From: Trichoplax adhaerens
Lineage: Eukaryota; Placozoa; Uniplacotomia; Trichoplacea; Trichoplacidae
Direction of reading: 5' to 3'
Assembly (NCBI RefSeq): GCF_000150275.1
Contig: NW_002060948.1
Span: 5,622,241 to 5,686,240, forward strand
Length of the DNA: 64,000 nucleotides
A program made the position numbers and the translations under genes. Below the pieces are notes generated by a model. That model was not told the origin of the DNA and searched no databases. It saw nothing but the letters and a program-made list of their open reading frames with translations. This document shows positions 1-21,343 of this stretch, piece after piece; within the stretch, counting starts at the first letter, position 1; the number at the start of each line of letters is the position of its first letter.

Positions 1-568
1 ATAACATCCAATACGACTAGACTGTTATCCTACATTGGTTCTCCGTATGCCATTTTGAATGACAAAAAGTGCTAGTTCGAGCTAGAACTATTTTTAGTAT
101 GCAAACGATTCATCAATTTCATTCATTTTTGTCATGACTAAAATCTCCATTTTAATCGCTGTCATGCAGATCTTGAAGAAGAAAGTCATACTATTCGAAG
201 AAGTACTTTCTACTGTATAGAATGATATCCATAACAGTAATCATTTCATAAGATTGGGACATTAATTTGGATATTATCCAACTCCAATGGATGCCCATGA
301 CCTAGCCATTGTCAGCAATGGACTACAGCTGCTTTACACGCTACTCCATAACCCTCTATGGGTAGGTGATGCACTACCCTATAGTGAACAGTAGTATGCG
401 CAGTATGGTCTCGGGCATACCATTGGATTCCCATACTCTACACGCTATAGTGACTACGTCGATCGCATAGTAATTCAAGTATAAATTCGTCCACTGCAAA
501 GGTTCTTCTCATCATTTGTGGAGAAGACGATTTTGCCAATTTGGGCTTGCGATTGTGTCGACCAAACC
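1..568. other. Upstream region, no assigned gene
   Basis: This is the sequence 5' of SSU72. One short open frame on the plus strand (287-394, 35 codons from ATG) contains a possible splice donor GTAGGT after a Trp codon near 360. I cannot match it to a family, and it may be chance. No tRNA or repeat was recognised. Confidence 0.4.
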
Positions 569-2439
569 ATGCCTAAATTAGATTTTGCTATAGTATGCTC
601 TAGTAATCAAAATCGAAGCATGGCTGCTCATAAGCTACTGAGGTAAATCAACCATCATGGGGATCTCTGATGGATGATAAACTACAATTATTATTCGTAA
701 TTGTCTTTCGTGTTAGTAATGGATTGATTTTTCATCGCCTTTTTGACGATACGAGTTATGATCACGATCTTGGTTGCCAAGCATAGCTATAGGATAGCCT
801 TTGAGACGGAAAATGGATTGTATTGGTAGAAAAAGCACAACATGATAACATTGGATAGTGATTGAGGATATACTGTAGACGCATGTCTTCGGCTCTGTAA
901 ATCCAATGTGTAGATGATAGAAAAAAGTAACAAGATTAGTACAGTAGTGAATGAGACTTGAGTCGGCTTACTTGACAACGAATTCATTTCTTCTAACTGA
1001 TCATCAATGGTAAAACACAGGATTATAAATCGAATACTGCCGTTTATTCTTGTCATATCTTCACTATACATTGTAGTGATAAAAGTACTTACTTGATCAT
1101 GAACCATCGTCATGTTTTTAACAAAGACGATCAATGATACAAACTGTTGAAATGATTAAACTTCAGTCAATTCTCACAGCTTAAACAAAAGTTGATTAAT
1201 TTACAACTATCGCACGTACAGTATTCCTTTGCACATATTACCATAACCATATTGATAGAGCCATAGTTAAAGGAGGTAAAGTCTTTATCCTGTTGATTAT
1301 GTTCGTAACAGAGAGCCTGCCATGTTACTCTAGCAAGAAATTAAACATATTTTGTCTGTTTCACTAACAATGCGGATATCAGATCCAGGCTGGATGTGAA
1401 AGAGTTAAATCTCCAATCGAGCGATTGATTGCTATTAATACCTATTTTTATCATCTTGCTTTAGTAAGCGAGGCTTCAATGTTACTTCATTTGGTTCCGG
1501 TACTCATTGCAAATTACCTGGCCCAACTCCGGAAGAGCCTAATATTTACTCATTTGATTCCAGCTATGATGAAATGTATAACGATTTGACCAAGAAAGAT
1601 AAAACATTGTATCCTGGTGTCACAATATCAACATTACAAATCTCCTCTGTAGGGGATATCGTCCATTCTTGTTGTTATCCATCAATTTTAATTCTACATA
1701 GGATACGGAAATGATAGCGATAATCATACACAGTGATATCTTAGAAAGTTGTATTTTCTTTAATTTTAATGACTTATGATACGTTCAAGATATACACAAA
1801 ATGGTATATTACACATGTTAGATAGAAATAGAAGGATTAAAACCAAGCCCGAAAGATTTCAAGATTGTACTGTTAAACACGATTGTGTTATTTCATGCGA
1901 TGAGCGTGTTTACGATCAAGTCATCGAAGGTGGGTTAAGATAGACGTACGAGTATATGTTATAATAAAAAAGTTGCGATAAATTCCCTTAGCGCTACTTC
2001 TTGATCAATGCTTTCCAGAATGCAACGATTATACTGTACTGATTTTCTTTGCGATCTTTGCTAATAACAAATAGATTTTGAAAATCGTGGCAACGTTAAT
2101 GGCACTCCCGTACACTTAATCAATCTGAATATAATGGATAATCAAGAAGAAGCCACCATTGGAGCTGTTTTAATTTGCGAACTTTGCCAACAGGTCTGTA
2201 TGATAGCAGTCCTAAGTTGAGTACCTAGCTTAAAACTTAGTACAAGCCTGCACTCTTTCTATCATTCCATTGAATCGCTTAACCGTTACGTTCATTTCTT
2301 TTATTAATATTATAAATGATTGACATCCTTGTTGAAGATTGAAGAATGTGAAGACTTAGATGACAATATCGAGAATATTATTAAAGAGTTTGAGGATAAA
2401 AATAAGAGAACTTTATATTATCATGTAGCTTTCTATTGA
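569..2439 (+). CDS. SSU72: RNA polymerase II CTD phosphatase SSU72
   Basis: This is a protein phosphatase that removes phosphate from Ser5/Ser7 of the Pol II C-terminal domain and works with the 3'-end cleavage/polyadenylation machinery in the nucleus. Five exons join in phase: 569-642, 1465-1608, 1790-1929, 2075-2193 and 2338-2439, giving 192 aa; animal SSU72 is about 194. The low-molecular-weight phosphatase signature CSSNQNRS (CX5R, Cys10-Arg16) lies in exon 1. Exon 2 carries KRGFNVTSFGSGTHCKLPGP, exon 3 NGILHMLDRNRRIK, exon 4 the MDNQEEATIGAVLICELC acid loop, and exon 5 ends HVAFY. The start is the first ATG before the P-loop and fits the family length. Nothing is truncated. It converges with the CHD gene downstream. 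Identification is by residue-level similarity; splice sites are my inference. Confidence 0.95.
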
Positions 2440-4000
2440 TAAATTAAAAAGTTATTCCTCTTATAGTTGGTCTTTATTAATTACCGTTTCTATATAGTAC
2501 TTTTATCTGTAATGATATAGTGAAACTATTATACCAGTATTATTTATAACCTTCATAATGTTGTAAATTAGTATTATACTAGCAGTTGATTATTTATCTA
2601 TAAAATAGATCACCTTACCATTTTGCAGAATAAAACATTAAAACTGTAGCTAAGATTACTTACTTACATAGTAAAAAGTTACAATGTGCCGAAATTGTAA
2701 TATTGGTTGTAATCACGCTCAGAGGTGGTTCATGCCTCAAAATGGGGTTTGTACATTTTCGTGATTGTAAGCATTCTAATTCGAAATGATTTTGTCTTTA
2801 CTGGAGATGTACATTGAACAGTACTAGGATACAGTAGCTCCTCCATACAGTAGAATGGGTATTTAGAATAGCTTTCATTAAAATTTCTTCCTGTCTGTAT
2901 AATCATTTAATCAGCTGAGGTGCATAGGATAGGACTACAGTAGGACTTTGATGATGTATCCTAATCTGATTTCACGGTATGTTGTTATTAGTTGCTTTTA
3001 ATATAATCGTGACAGCCATCGTATCAACTAATTATGTGTCAGAGTCTTATAATGGCTGGAGCAACGATATCATTGCTACGTATCGGAATCGTACCGTATT
3101 AGGCTTTTCCGCCTGCAGTGGATATTTTAGTAAGGTAGCTTATGCTTTCAACTTTTGATATAATCATGGTTATTATGGTATTACTTGTGGTTAATAACAT
3201 CATGCAGTATAATGCAACTCGAACCTTTATAAAATAAGATTTATATTAGTAGTTCGTCAGGGGATCGCATTTCAGCATCGGAGTTTTTCCGACAAAATAA
3301 GGCAGAATGCTTGTTCCATCTTACAACCGTAACACTAGGAGAAACACATCAACATCTTCAATAGTTCACCTTTTATTGATTATAAGTGCAGACAACAGCT
3401 TCGTCTACATCAATCTGATCTTGGCTGTGTCCGCTGCTATCAATAGCACCGGCCGGTTTCATTGCTACAATTTCTGAAACTTACTGTATTTAAAGTGTAT
3501 CACATAGCAACAATAACAAAATAATTTTTTACATGTCAATGCAAAACTCACTTCGTGACAACCATTTATATTAATACTTATTAATCTCCTTAAAATCAGT
3601 ACCAGAATCTTCATAATTTACAACGGTTTTACAATGTCCTTAAGAAACATGGGACGGAAATTAATACTCCTTTTCCAGTAACATTGAAAAAGAGTCTTTA
3701 ATAAGTTAACATTTATTAATAGTAATTTGAATATTTGGCAACTCTATTATTCCTGATATCTCAATTTTCATTTGTAATATTTCAAAACAACAAAATTCAA
3801 TGCTATATTACAAAGATAAATAAATAGTTTAGCGTGTAGTGCTACAGTTATGTCACAGTACTGGCTACTAAGATAAATGTTGTATAACTTATGAAGGAAG
3901 AGAACAGTGCTTATTCGGTAATATCCGACTAACAGAGCAGACAAGCAATCTCCTCTAGTACTCTCTACCGAAGTCAAAAATTAAATTTTTTTGATACGTT
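2440..4000. other. Convergent 3' intergenic region SSU72/CHD
   Basis: The region separates two convergent genes and holds their 3' UTRs. On the minus strand, AATAAA hexamers at 3712-3717 and 3372-3377 could terminate the CHD transcript. A minus-strand open segment at about 3380-3480 begins after a good acceptor (TTTCAG), encodes an acidic tail containing SQDQIDVDEAVVCTYNQ and ends in TAA. It could be an alternative last exon, but I cannot assign it. Confidence 0.45.
2629..2634 (+). promoter_or_regulatory. Candidate polyadenylation signal of SSU72
   Basis: An AATAAA hexamer lies 190 nt past the SSU72 stop codon, a normal 3' UTR distance. A variant ATTAAA also occurs right after the stop (about 2442). 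Which one is used cannot be told from sequence. Confidence 0.4.
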
Positions 4001-14182
<10,182 letters not shown>

Positions 14183-14474
14183 ACCGGTAGGCAACTGCAA
14201 AATCTCGGCTCCCAAGCTATGCCTTCCGCATGTAAAATGATATCCAACAATGTTGGTGTGGTAGTCCCTTTGGTGTGGAAGACGTTGTTGTAGGCTGTAG
14301 CAACTTTTTCTTCTGTCTTTGTCCTTCTGAAATGGAGAGATACCGGACAACATTTCTGTTGATTTTAGTCATGCTCAGTTGGACTGTAGATTGTAAGCTA
14401 CAAATAGACCTACACCAGTTGCGAACGGACCGGAACGGAACGGTGCTTCGGTTACTGGTACTCTGGTGCTCTTG

Positions 14475-14506
14475 TTGTACAGTACAGTATATACTGTACA
14501 GTACAA
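14475..14506. repeat. 32-bp near-perfect palindrome
   Basis: The left half TTGTACAGTACAGTAT is followed directly by its reverse complement with one mismatched position, so the strand could fold into a hairpin of about 16 bp. It sits in the densest block of GTACAGTAC motifs between the CHD and SSR3 starts. Function is unknown. Confidence 0.7.
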
Positions 14507-15144
14507 TGTACAATGTACAGTACGGCATTACTGTTGTGTACCGCAAAATACGGTACAGTACCAGTACAGGACAGGACACTTTCGTCTTGTTTGACACGAA
14601 TACTGTAGATATCTCATTTTGGTTGCTGCAACCGCAGACTCACCTTGTAGAATAAAATGAAATATGAATTTTTCATCTATTCATTAATTAATGATCAATT
14701 GATTTCTCAGAAAAATGGATGTATCATAGTAAAAGATTAAGTTTGTCAATGGATATAAAATCAATTCAATCTAGGATGTGCTAAAAATCAAGCTTTGCTT
14801 GCAGCTGCTTTGCAGCCCGTGCTAAAGGTAATGCTTACAGTACTTTACTGCGTTACCGTAAGCCATTCTGAGTCTACTAGAGAAAATTCTTGTCCATTCC
14901 TTAGCATAACTTGCATAACTGTAAAATGGGAAGAAAAGAAAAAATTGGACGCCAGTCACATGGCGACTCTGTACGAGGAAATGTCTGTCAATACTGTCAT
15001 TCTGTCTCTGATCAGATTGCAGTACTGTACAGTGTACAGTAGTAACGGTACAGTACTATAAATGTAATGATTGTCAGCTCGTACTGGACCATCGTTGGGG
15101 GGACCGGGACCAGTACGGTATGAGACTAAAAACCTTTCTGTTTT

Positions 15145-15176
15145 CTACAGTCTACAGTCTACAGTCTACAGTACAG
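15145..15176 (+). repeat. Heptamer tandem repeat (CTACAGT)n
   Basis: Four to five direct copies of a 7-bp unit CTACAGT run into a TACAGTAC motif about 190 bp upstream of the SSR3 start codon. It is probably an expansion of the same short motif that is scattered through this spacer. Confidence 0.75.
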
Positions 15177-15362
15177 CGCTTCAACAGACCCAAGCACTGT
15201 ACACACTGCAAAGATACGCACGCGTCTAGAGACCCCAAAGAAAACCGTATCACAAGTCCGGCCGGACTAGGAAAGCGTCGTAGTAAAAGACTTGACGATA
15301 TAAACAGATCCACAGTTTCGACACTATTCGTGGCTAGCAGTGACCATCAGAGAGAAATCATC

Positions 15363-17581
15363 ATGCCGGCTTCAAAGTCTCGTAAAAGTGAAGACGACTT
15401 GCTATTGCAAGATTTTAGCAAAAATGTTACCACTGCTTCTTCAGTCATTTTTTACATCAACGCCTTGCTGGTTTCTGTGGTGCCGATATGTAAGTTAATC
15501 AATGCTTTTCATTGAGTATACACCTGTTTGTTTGACAGTCGTAGAGGAAAGTATCTGAAAGCAACATTTTCTATCACGGATGCACGGTACACGTTGGGTG
15601 GATTGCTTCCCATTTTATGATGATATGTTCTGTCCTTATTGTCGTCATATTGGTCCGAGATCATTTTACCGATGTCTAAATAATTGATATCACTCGCCAT
15701 ACATTTTCTCCTACCTAACTTACACTTCACTGTAGGCGCTTGATTACTTGAAATTTAGTTACGGTAGGCTTTGTTCCAACTTCCAACGACGTTACTCTAC
15801 AGTACTGTAAATGGCGATTCTGCAATTGATGAAACCATCTCAATGTACGTGCTACTTATCCTTCATATAAAGCATCTAGAAATTTCGGGATCGGAGCCGA
15901 AAATGTTCTTTTGAAAGTTGATGGTAATGAAGTTGAAATTAATTTAGGAACCACTACTTTCACATACCCTGTCAATGGCTGTCAGGACGGTACTCAATAG
16001 CGTGGGTTACAGCCGTGTTGCTGTCTTGTACAGTACAGTACAGTGAGCGCACAACAGCGCTTCTGTACAATACAGTACAGTAAAGTGGCTTGCTTTTCCT
16101 TGCTTAGTACGTGAGGCATTTTAGACTTGTTGGCGCAGGTTTCATTTAGCTTATTGTATGATGGACTAGAATAATTCAATCTGTCCATATTCTTATCCTT
16201 TACTTCAAACATTATTGATTTGTATCTATTACTAGAAAAGGATGACAAAAAAGAGACTGGAGATGAACATTTTCATTGTGTACTCAGTATAACATTATTG
16301 ATCCTACGCCATTGCATGTAAAGTTAATAACATTGTCATCTTTACAGATCACTGTAGTGAGCTCTTGATAGGCGTAAATATACGCTCATACAAGTATATA
16401 AATTAAGAATAAACTTCACTTTTGGTATCCGTAAAGCTTGGCAAGTTGTTGCCATTCTTTATGAGTCTACATTACAGTAGTAATACTTGGTTCCGCGATG
16501 TCGCCTGCATTTTTTGACCAGCTAGCTTTGAAGCATACTTGCATATGCACACACACGTTGATGATAGAGTTTACGTCGGCTACTCGATTACATTATGCAT
16601 CTAGTCACTAAAAGTTTCTTACAATTCTTCAACTATAGGGGTCTTTTGGAGAATCCATCAGTTAGATCCAAGATCTGCGGTGATTATCTATGTTCTAGGC
16701 GCAGCAGTCAGCACTTATATGGTGGCTTTTGCTTACAAGAACGTTAAATTCAATTTGAAACACAAGTATGAATATTATTTCATCAAGTTTGCGTTTAAAT
16801 CGTAAAATATGGTATCGACTGCAAGTTACTATCTATTTGGTTTTGAATTTCATAAGTTTATAGCTGCTATCTGCACTATACCATAGTCAATGTTTTTGAA
16901 TACAAATCTATTTAATATAATGCTGTAGCAGGGGTTTCTAAGAGAAAAAAAAATCCCTGGCTGTAGTAATTTAGACGACTTTATTTCTTGATAGAATCGC
17001 TGTTAGTCGCGACGAAGGTGTAACAAGAGAAGTAAGCAATCAACTCAACAATTCTGCCAATGGGAAAAAGATCAATAAGAAGGAAAGAGATGAGAGGTTA
17101 GTTCTGCATTAGCGTTTCGCCTACCTTTCCTTAGTATAATTGTTTGGTGGCTTAAATATGAGATATCAGTGAATAATTTTCATATGAGCTTTTGCGTTAC
17201 TGAAGAGTCGTTTCGGAATTTAGAAAGCATCATTAAATTTTTCAGAGTTTTATGGAAGAAGAATCAAGTTGCCGATTATGAAGCCACGGCCTTTTCCATC
17301 TTTTACAACAATGTACTTTACATGCTACTTTTGATTGGAGCTTCCTTCTACATTTTACGAAATTTCAGCCCTCAATCGTATCCTTTCATATAGTAATTTA
17401 ATCAATTGTAAGGGTATGGGTTTGTTTATTACTCTATTCGATAGTAGTATAGAAATTTTATGTACAGCGTTTATATTTTCGATTAAGTACAATACTTATT
17501 CCTTAACGTTATTTTAGCAATTATATTTTATCCACTGCTGTTGCTGCTGGTCTTGTCGCTCTTTTCTCAACTGGCTCTTAA
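15363..17581 (+). CDS. SSR3: Translocon-associated protein subunit gamma
   Basis: This is the TRAP-gamma subunit, an ER multi-span membrane protein that sits at the Sec61 translocon and helps nascent chains enter. Five exons join in phase: 15363-15489, 16639-16765, 16995-17096, 17246-17377 and 17518-17581, giving 183 aa; animal SSR3 is 185. The N-terminal [11 protein letters not shown] motif is followed by a first hydrophobic segment (about aa 27-45). A second (about 57-75) ends [12 protein letters not shown], and a basic cytosolic loop follows. The hallmark [20 protein letters not shown] precedes two C-terminal membrane segments and the tail ALFSTGS. The start is the first ATG before the conserved N-terminus. 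The 1.1-kb first intron contains a GTACAGTA cluster near 16030-16080. The gene is intact. It is head-to-head with CHD and tail-to-tail with MSRA. Confidence 0.95.
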
Positions 17582-18830
17582 ATTTTAAATTTAAATTTTC
17601 AATTTGCTTTATGCAATTGATAAATATGATTGTTCGAATTTATAAATGAGACGATACCATTAAATCTTGGAATGTTGTTCTCATACATTATTGCTTCTCT
17701 TCACTGGTGTTGCTCTATTTATTTCACAGACTACAGCCGTTGTTTACTGTTCACGAAAGTTAAGGATGTTACTAACCACTGTAGCTGTTCCTAGAGTTAG
17801 GACTGTAATAATGACTGTTAACGGCTTGACATAGTGGTAAAGTATTCTTAGTTTATGACTGAGTTTTTACATTTAGTAAGATAGAACTAGTGCTCTATTA
17901 GGGTCCTAACTTGAGTTAAAAAATTCAGTTCGTGTAACCGGAGATTATTGTACTATAGAACCGTAGTTTTTGGTACAGTAAAAATTGCTATAATTATATT
18001 ATTTAGTCTAATAACACTGCTTAACTAGGTATAGGTTCCTGTGCATAACGAAAATTGAAAGTAGAAACAGACAGAAACGAAATGATTTCTATTAGATTTC
18101 CTTTAGGTGTACTGTATTAGGTTCGATCGACGATATACCGGCAGTTAGGAAATAGGCGTACCGAAGAAAATATTTCATTTCCGTGTTGTGTTTAATTAAG
18201 TTGGTCAAGAACAACGAATGTCAGTGATTTCTTAACTTTCTATCATTGAATTTATTTAGAGTAGTATTTATAATTTATGCATGATATCCTCCACTCATCG
18301 TATTACGCATATGTGCATAATTTTAAGGCTACACCATATGAATACATGAATGCCTTTGATTTCGGTTTATAAGAATTTATAAAGTTATCTTAGTTATGAG
18401 ACGTAAAATCGTTTAATGCGTCATACCGAGTAGAAGAAATCGCAGAGAGTAATAATGCAAAACTACTAACCAAGAACGCTGTTAAATCTCTCGCAAGAAG
18501 CGTGCGAAATAACTATTCTTAATACGTCATTAATAAACCACGGAAAGAATAATTTTCAAGTGTTTGGCATCCATATACGTTTTCTACCATACACTGTCAT
18601 TGTTCCATTTCTGTAGGCTTACTCTTAACGCCAGTCATACATACAGAAGGGTATTACGCCTCTTATTTATTGTAAGGATTATGTTGCAGTCCTAAAGTGC
18701 ACATAAATATAGCATACGAGTATATGATAATCACCATCGGTAGGAAGCGAAAATTGTTTACACATTTCATATATCCAGAATATGTTGTTACCTCCAACGA
18801 ATACATCAATGGCTTAGGGACAGTACTGAG
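17582..18830. other. Convergent 3' region SSR3/MSRA
   Basis: This spacer contains the SSR3 3' UTR from the left and the MSRA 3' UTR from the right, including the SECIS-like hairpin at 18555-18600. No open frame resembles a gene. Minus-strand AATAAA hexamers occur between the MSRA stop and the hairpin (about 18665-18670) and beyond the hairpin (about 18250). Confidence 0.5.
18555..18600 (-). promoter_or_regulatory. Candidate SECIS element of MSRA
   Basis: On the minus strand, 231 nt after the MSRA stop, ATGAC is followed by a nine-position arm AGTGTATGG that pairs with CCAAACACT (eight Watson-Crick pairs, one A-A mismatch). TGAA comes next. The TGAC/TGAA pair fits the non-Watson-Crick SECIS quartet (UGAN / KGAW). 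The apical loop has a run of four A starting 12 nt after the quartet, where the conserved SECIS AA belongs. Below the quartet a weaker helix can form with GGAA/TTCC, after an asymmetric loop. Motif order and spacing are seen directly; function is inferred. Confidence 0.75.
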
Positions 18831-21343
18831 CTAGTAAGAGCAGAAAGATCGCGAAGATCTATTTTCTAATTGTGCAGATAATTTATCCAGGATACTTGAC
18901 GATAAGTCGTAAAGTTTGGGATTTAAACTAATAGCTGTCTTGAGTTCTTCAGTTGATAAGTAGTTACCACACACAGCATTTAATTTAGCAACAAGTGGCG
19001 AGGAAATTATGTCTTGATCAGATAATTTAAGCAGCTTTGAAAGGTCACGATTTTGTCTGAAGAGATATTTTTGATGGTAGCTAAAAATGATAATAATAAA
19101 ACGAAAAATGAGGATATAGCGTAATTTCTAATATTTGTGCTTAAGTGACATGCATAACTATAAATAGAATGTACAGACTCTATTACATAATTAATATGAT
19201 TACAGCAAGTAAAGATACAGTACATGCCTACCAGTTACTTTTTTGTCACAGTACTGTAGTCGTAATGAAATAAATTAATCTTCATTGATTCAAGCCATTC
19301 AAATGGGTGTTCAATTTTACTGTTTACTGCACTGATGAACTGTAATGTACTACCTATTACTTATCCACCAGTAATCAAAAGTATATTTACTACGAGTATT
19401 ATCTTAATTGAAAGTTAATAAGCGTATAATAATTTTTAACTCGACGTACAATATACTCGCGATATATCGTATGTGAGGATTTCCAGCATCTCATAAATAC
19501 TCACTAACATTACAGCAGACAGTACACGGTACGGTATAAAGTTACTGAACCTCTGTTAAATGAGCACATTATCGTAAACCGTCAGTAAAGCGACGGGAGC
19601 TTGCACTAAAATTATATATAAATATATATATTATACAGTATGAATGAGTGGGTAAGAGTGTTCCACATAGCTAAAAATGGAGAGTTACTGTAAGATTAGA
19701 GAAATGCGGTATGTATATCAGTATATGTCATACACTCTACTACTACACAGTACACGGTATAAAGTTACTGAACCTCTGACAGGTCTACGACAAATGGTAA
19801 CACTATCTGTTAAATGAGCACATTATCGTAAACCGTCAGCAAAGCGACGGGAGTTTGCACTAGTGATACTGAAATTCAATCTAACTATGATATTGACTAG
19901 CGATCGCCGATATTCAGTAGTGATGACTGATTCAGTGATAGCCGTAATCTTATTCACTTCAGATATGGAATTTCGGACTAATAGTTTAATACTGCAGCTA
20001 AAACTCTCTAACATTTTTTGTTTCTTTTGCTGGTCAACTTATGACAAATGATTCATATTTGACAGGCTGTAGAGAATACACACTTGCAGTAATACAGTAC
20101 ATACTTCTCTGCAAGGAAAAATTTGCCAGCAGGTTGTATTACGGTGACAATTTTGCGGTAGACGTGTTTTTGGCGGTCAGCCATTGATCGCTTTGCTGCT
20201 GCTTCTTGCTTAGCATCATGATAAAATATTGCGGACATATACTGATTGCTTCTCTTGCTGGTGGGATTGTGGGATGTCCAAAACTTTGTCAGTAATTCTT
20301 CGTATGAGATAACATTAGGATCATATTCAATTTGGATGGTCTCGGTATGATCGCCCCTAATCATGCAATATCAGCGTATACAAAATAGCTTCAGCATCAA
20401 GTTACAAGCGACAACAAGCCACATATAAGTATAGACAGAATATCATTCAATTATTGAAATTGTACATGTTACAAACTGCAACGGTTATCTTAAAATATAG
20501 GACTAAGGCCTACCCACAGAATACTCGTACATTATACCATAGACTACTTTTGTTATGCTGTACGTATATTCTCGTATATGTTATATCGATAACAATATAC
20601 AGTACACATAGCGAAAGCTAAAATATTCTCAGTTATGTCGTAGACTGAGTTCGATAAACCGATACGAAATCTAGTCTACTGTACGACTTGGTCTGATATG
20701 ATCTGAATCGATGGCTGACCTTATTTGTAAATAGCAGAGTCGAACTACTACTGTACGAAATAGAATACTCGGTCGATATGTACATGAAAAAGGAGAGGGT
20801 CATAACTATAATTAATTCACCGAAAACTCAGCACATTTCGTGCAACGCTTTACCAGTACAGTACTGTAGTATAGCACTCGGACCCAAGGGCGTGTTGATT
20901 AGAGCTGGAGATAAGTGTATAACGCACTTTCCATTACTATTCCCTTTACGAATGAATAATTTAAACGAAAAGTATCATAGGTAATGAAGAATGTTTCATA
21001 CAATTCTGCATTAAATGGCCGCTTCTTTTTAATCCTATGAAAATGGGTGTAAATCAAGTATGATTACTGTATGAATCATCACAATAACAGCAGCGAATTT
21101 AATGTACGAGTATTTCGCCGGTAACTTTTCTTGATGCTATCATGATTCCAATAATATTGATTGTACAGTATTTAGTGTACTTTGCTGCAATTATCCTTAC
21201 AAATTGTAATAAGTTGGATTTAAGGTCTTGCCCCCAGCAAATCCAACTTTAGTCCTGATGACGCCATTAAGAGCGGCGAACTGGGCTTCGGGAAACCAAA
21301 ATCAGCTTAATGCGAGGGTTGCTTTAGCGTAAGTCGATGCCAT
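18831..21343 (-). CDS. MSRA: MsrA, predicted selenoprotein (Sec at catalytic site)
   Basis: Peptide-methionine (S)-S-oxide reductase repairs oxidised Met. Three exons join in phase: 21201-21343, 20105-20356 and 18831-19080, giving 214 aa if the TGA at 21302-21304 is read as residue 14. The frame runs MASTYAKATLALS-TGA-FWFPEAQF, matching the family's GCFWG...E site with TGA in place of the nucleophilic Cys; the next residues Phe15, Trp16 and Glu19 are kept. VIRTKVGFAGG, PTYYNLGDHTE, QIEYDPNVISYEELL and QYMSAIFYHD follow, then AENYHQKYLFRQ. A 75-residue C-terminal extension carries the only two Cys (169, 212), possible resolving residues. An in-frame TAA sits 12 nt before the ATG and fixes the start. 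No intron borders the TGA, so splicing cannot remove it. No other lesion is seen. With the SECIS-like hairpin, Sec insertion is the best reading; a single null mutation is the alternative. Confidence 0.92.
19519..19862. repeat. Direct duplication in MSRA intron 2
   Basis: Copy A (19519-19608) and copy B (19747-19862) share a start ACAGTACACGG, a middle TATAAAGTTACTGAACCTCTG and an end GTCAGYAAAGCGACGGGAG with few mismatches. Copy B has about 31 extra bases flanked by TCTG on both sides. The simplest account is a deletion in copy A between the TCTG pair. Both copies are intronic. Confidence 0.8.

Larger units (their letters stand above)
14183..15362. promoter_or_regulatory. Divergent CHD/SSR3 promoter region
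   Basis: This 1.2-kb head-to-head spacer lies between the CHD start (minus) and the SSR3 start (plus). It is studded with TACAGTAC/GTACTGTA palindromes, most densely at 14475-14530 and 15020-15060, and has a heptamer tandem (CTACAGT) at 15145-15176. Open frames here on both strands are low-complexity shadows of these motifs. No TATA box stands out. The 5' UTRs of both genes must lie here. Confidence 0.5.

Noticed and set aside
14275-14655. Long plus-strand open frame (126 codons)
   Set aside because: It overlaps the CHD first exon and the GTACAGTAC palindrome block, has low-complexity Tyr/Cys/Val composition from that motif, and shows no domain or splice context.
15120-15362. N-terminal extension of the SSR3 frame
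   Set aside because: The frame is open upstream, but SSR3 orthologues begin a few residues before [11 protein letters not shown]. The upstream part is promoter repeat sequence.
21302-21304. MSRA as a pseudogene because of the TGA
   Set aside because: No other lesion in 645 coding bases, intact splice sites, TGA exactly at the Cys column, and a SECIS-like hairpin in the 3' UTR. A null mutation at just that codon is less likely, though not excluded.
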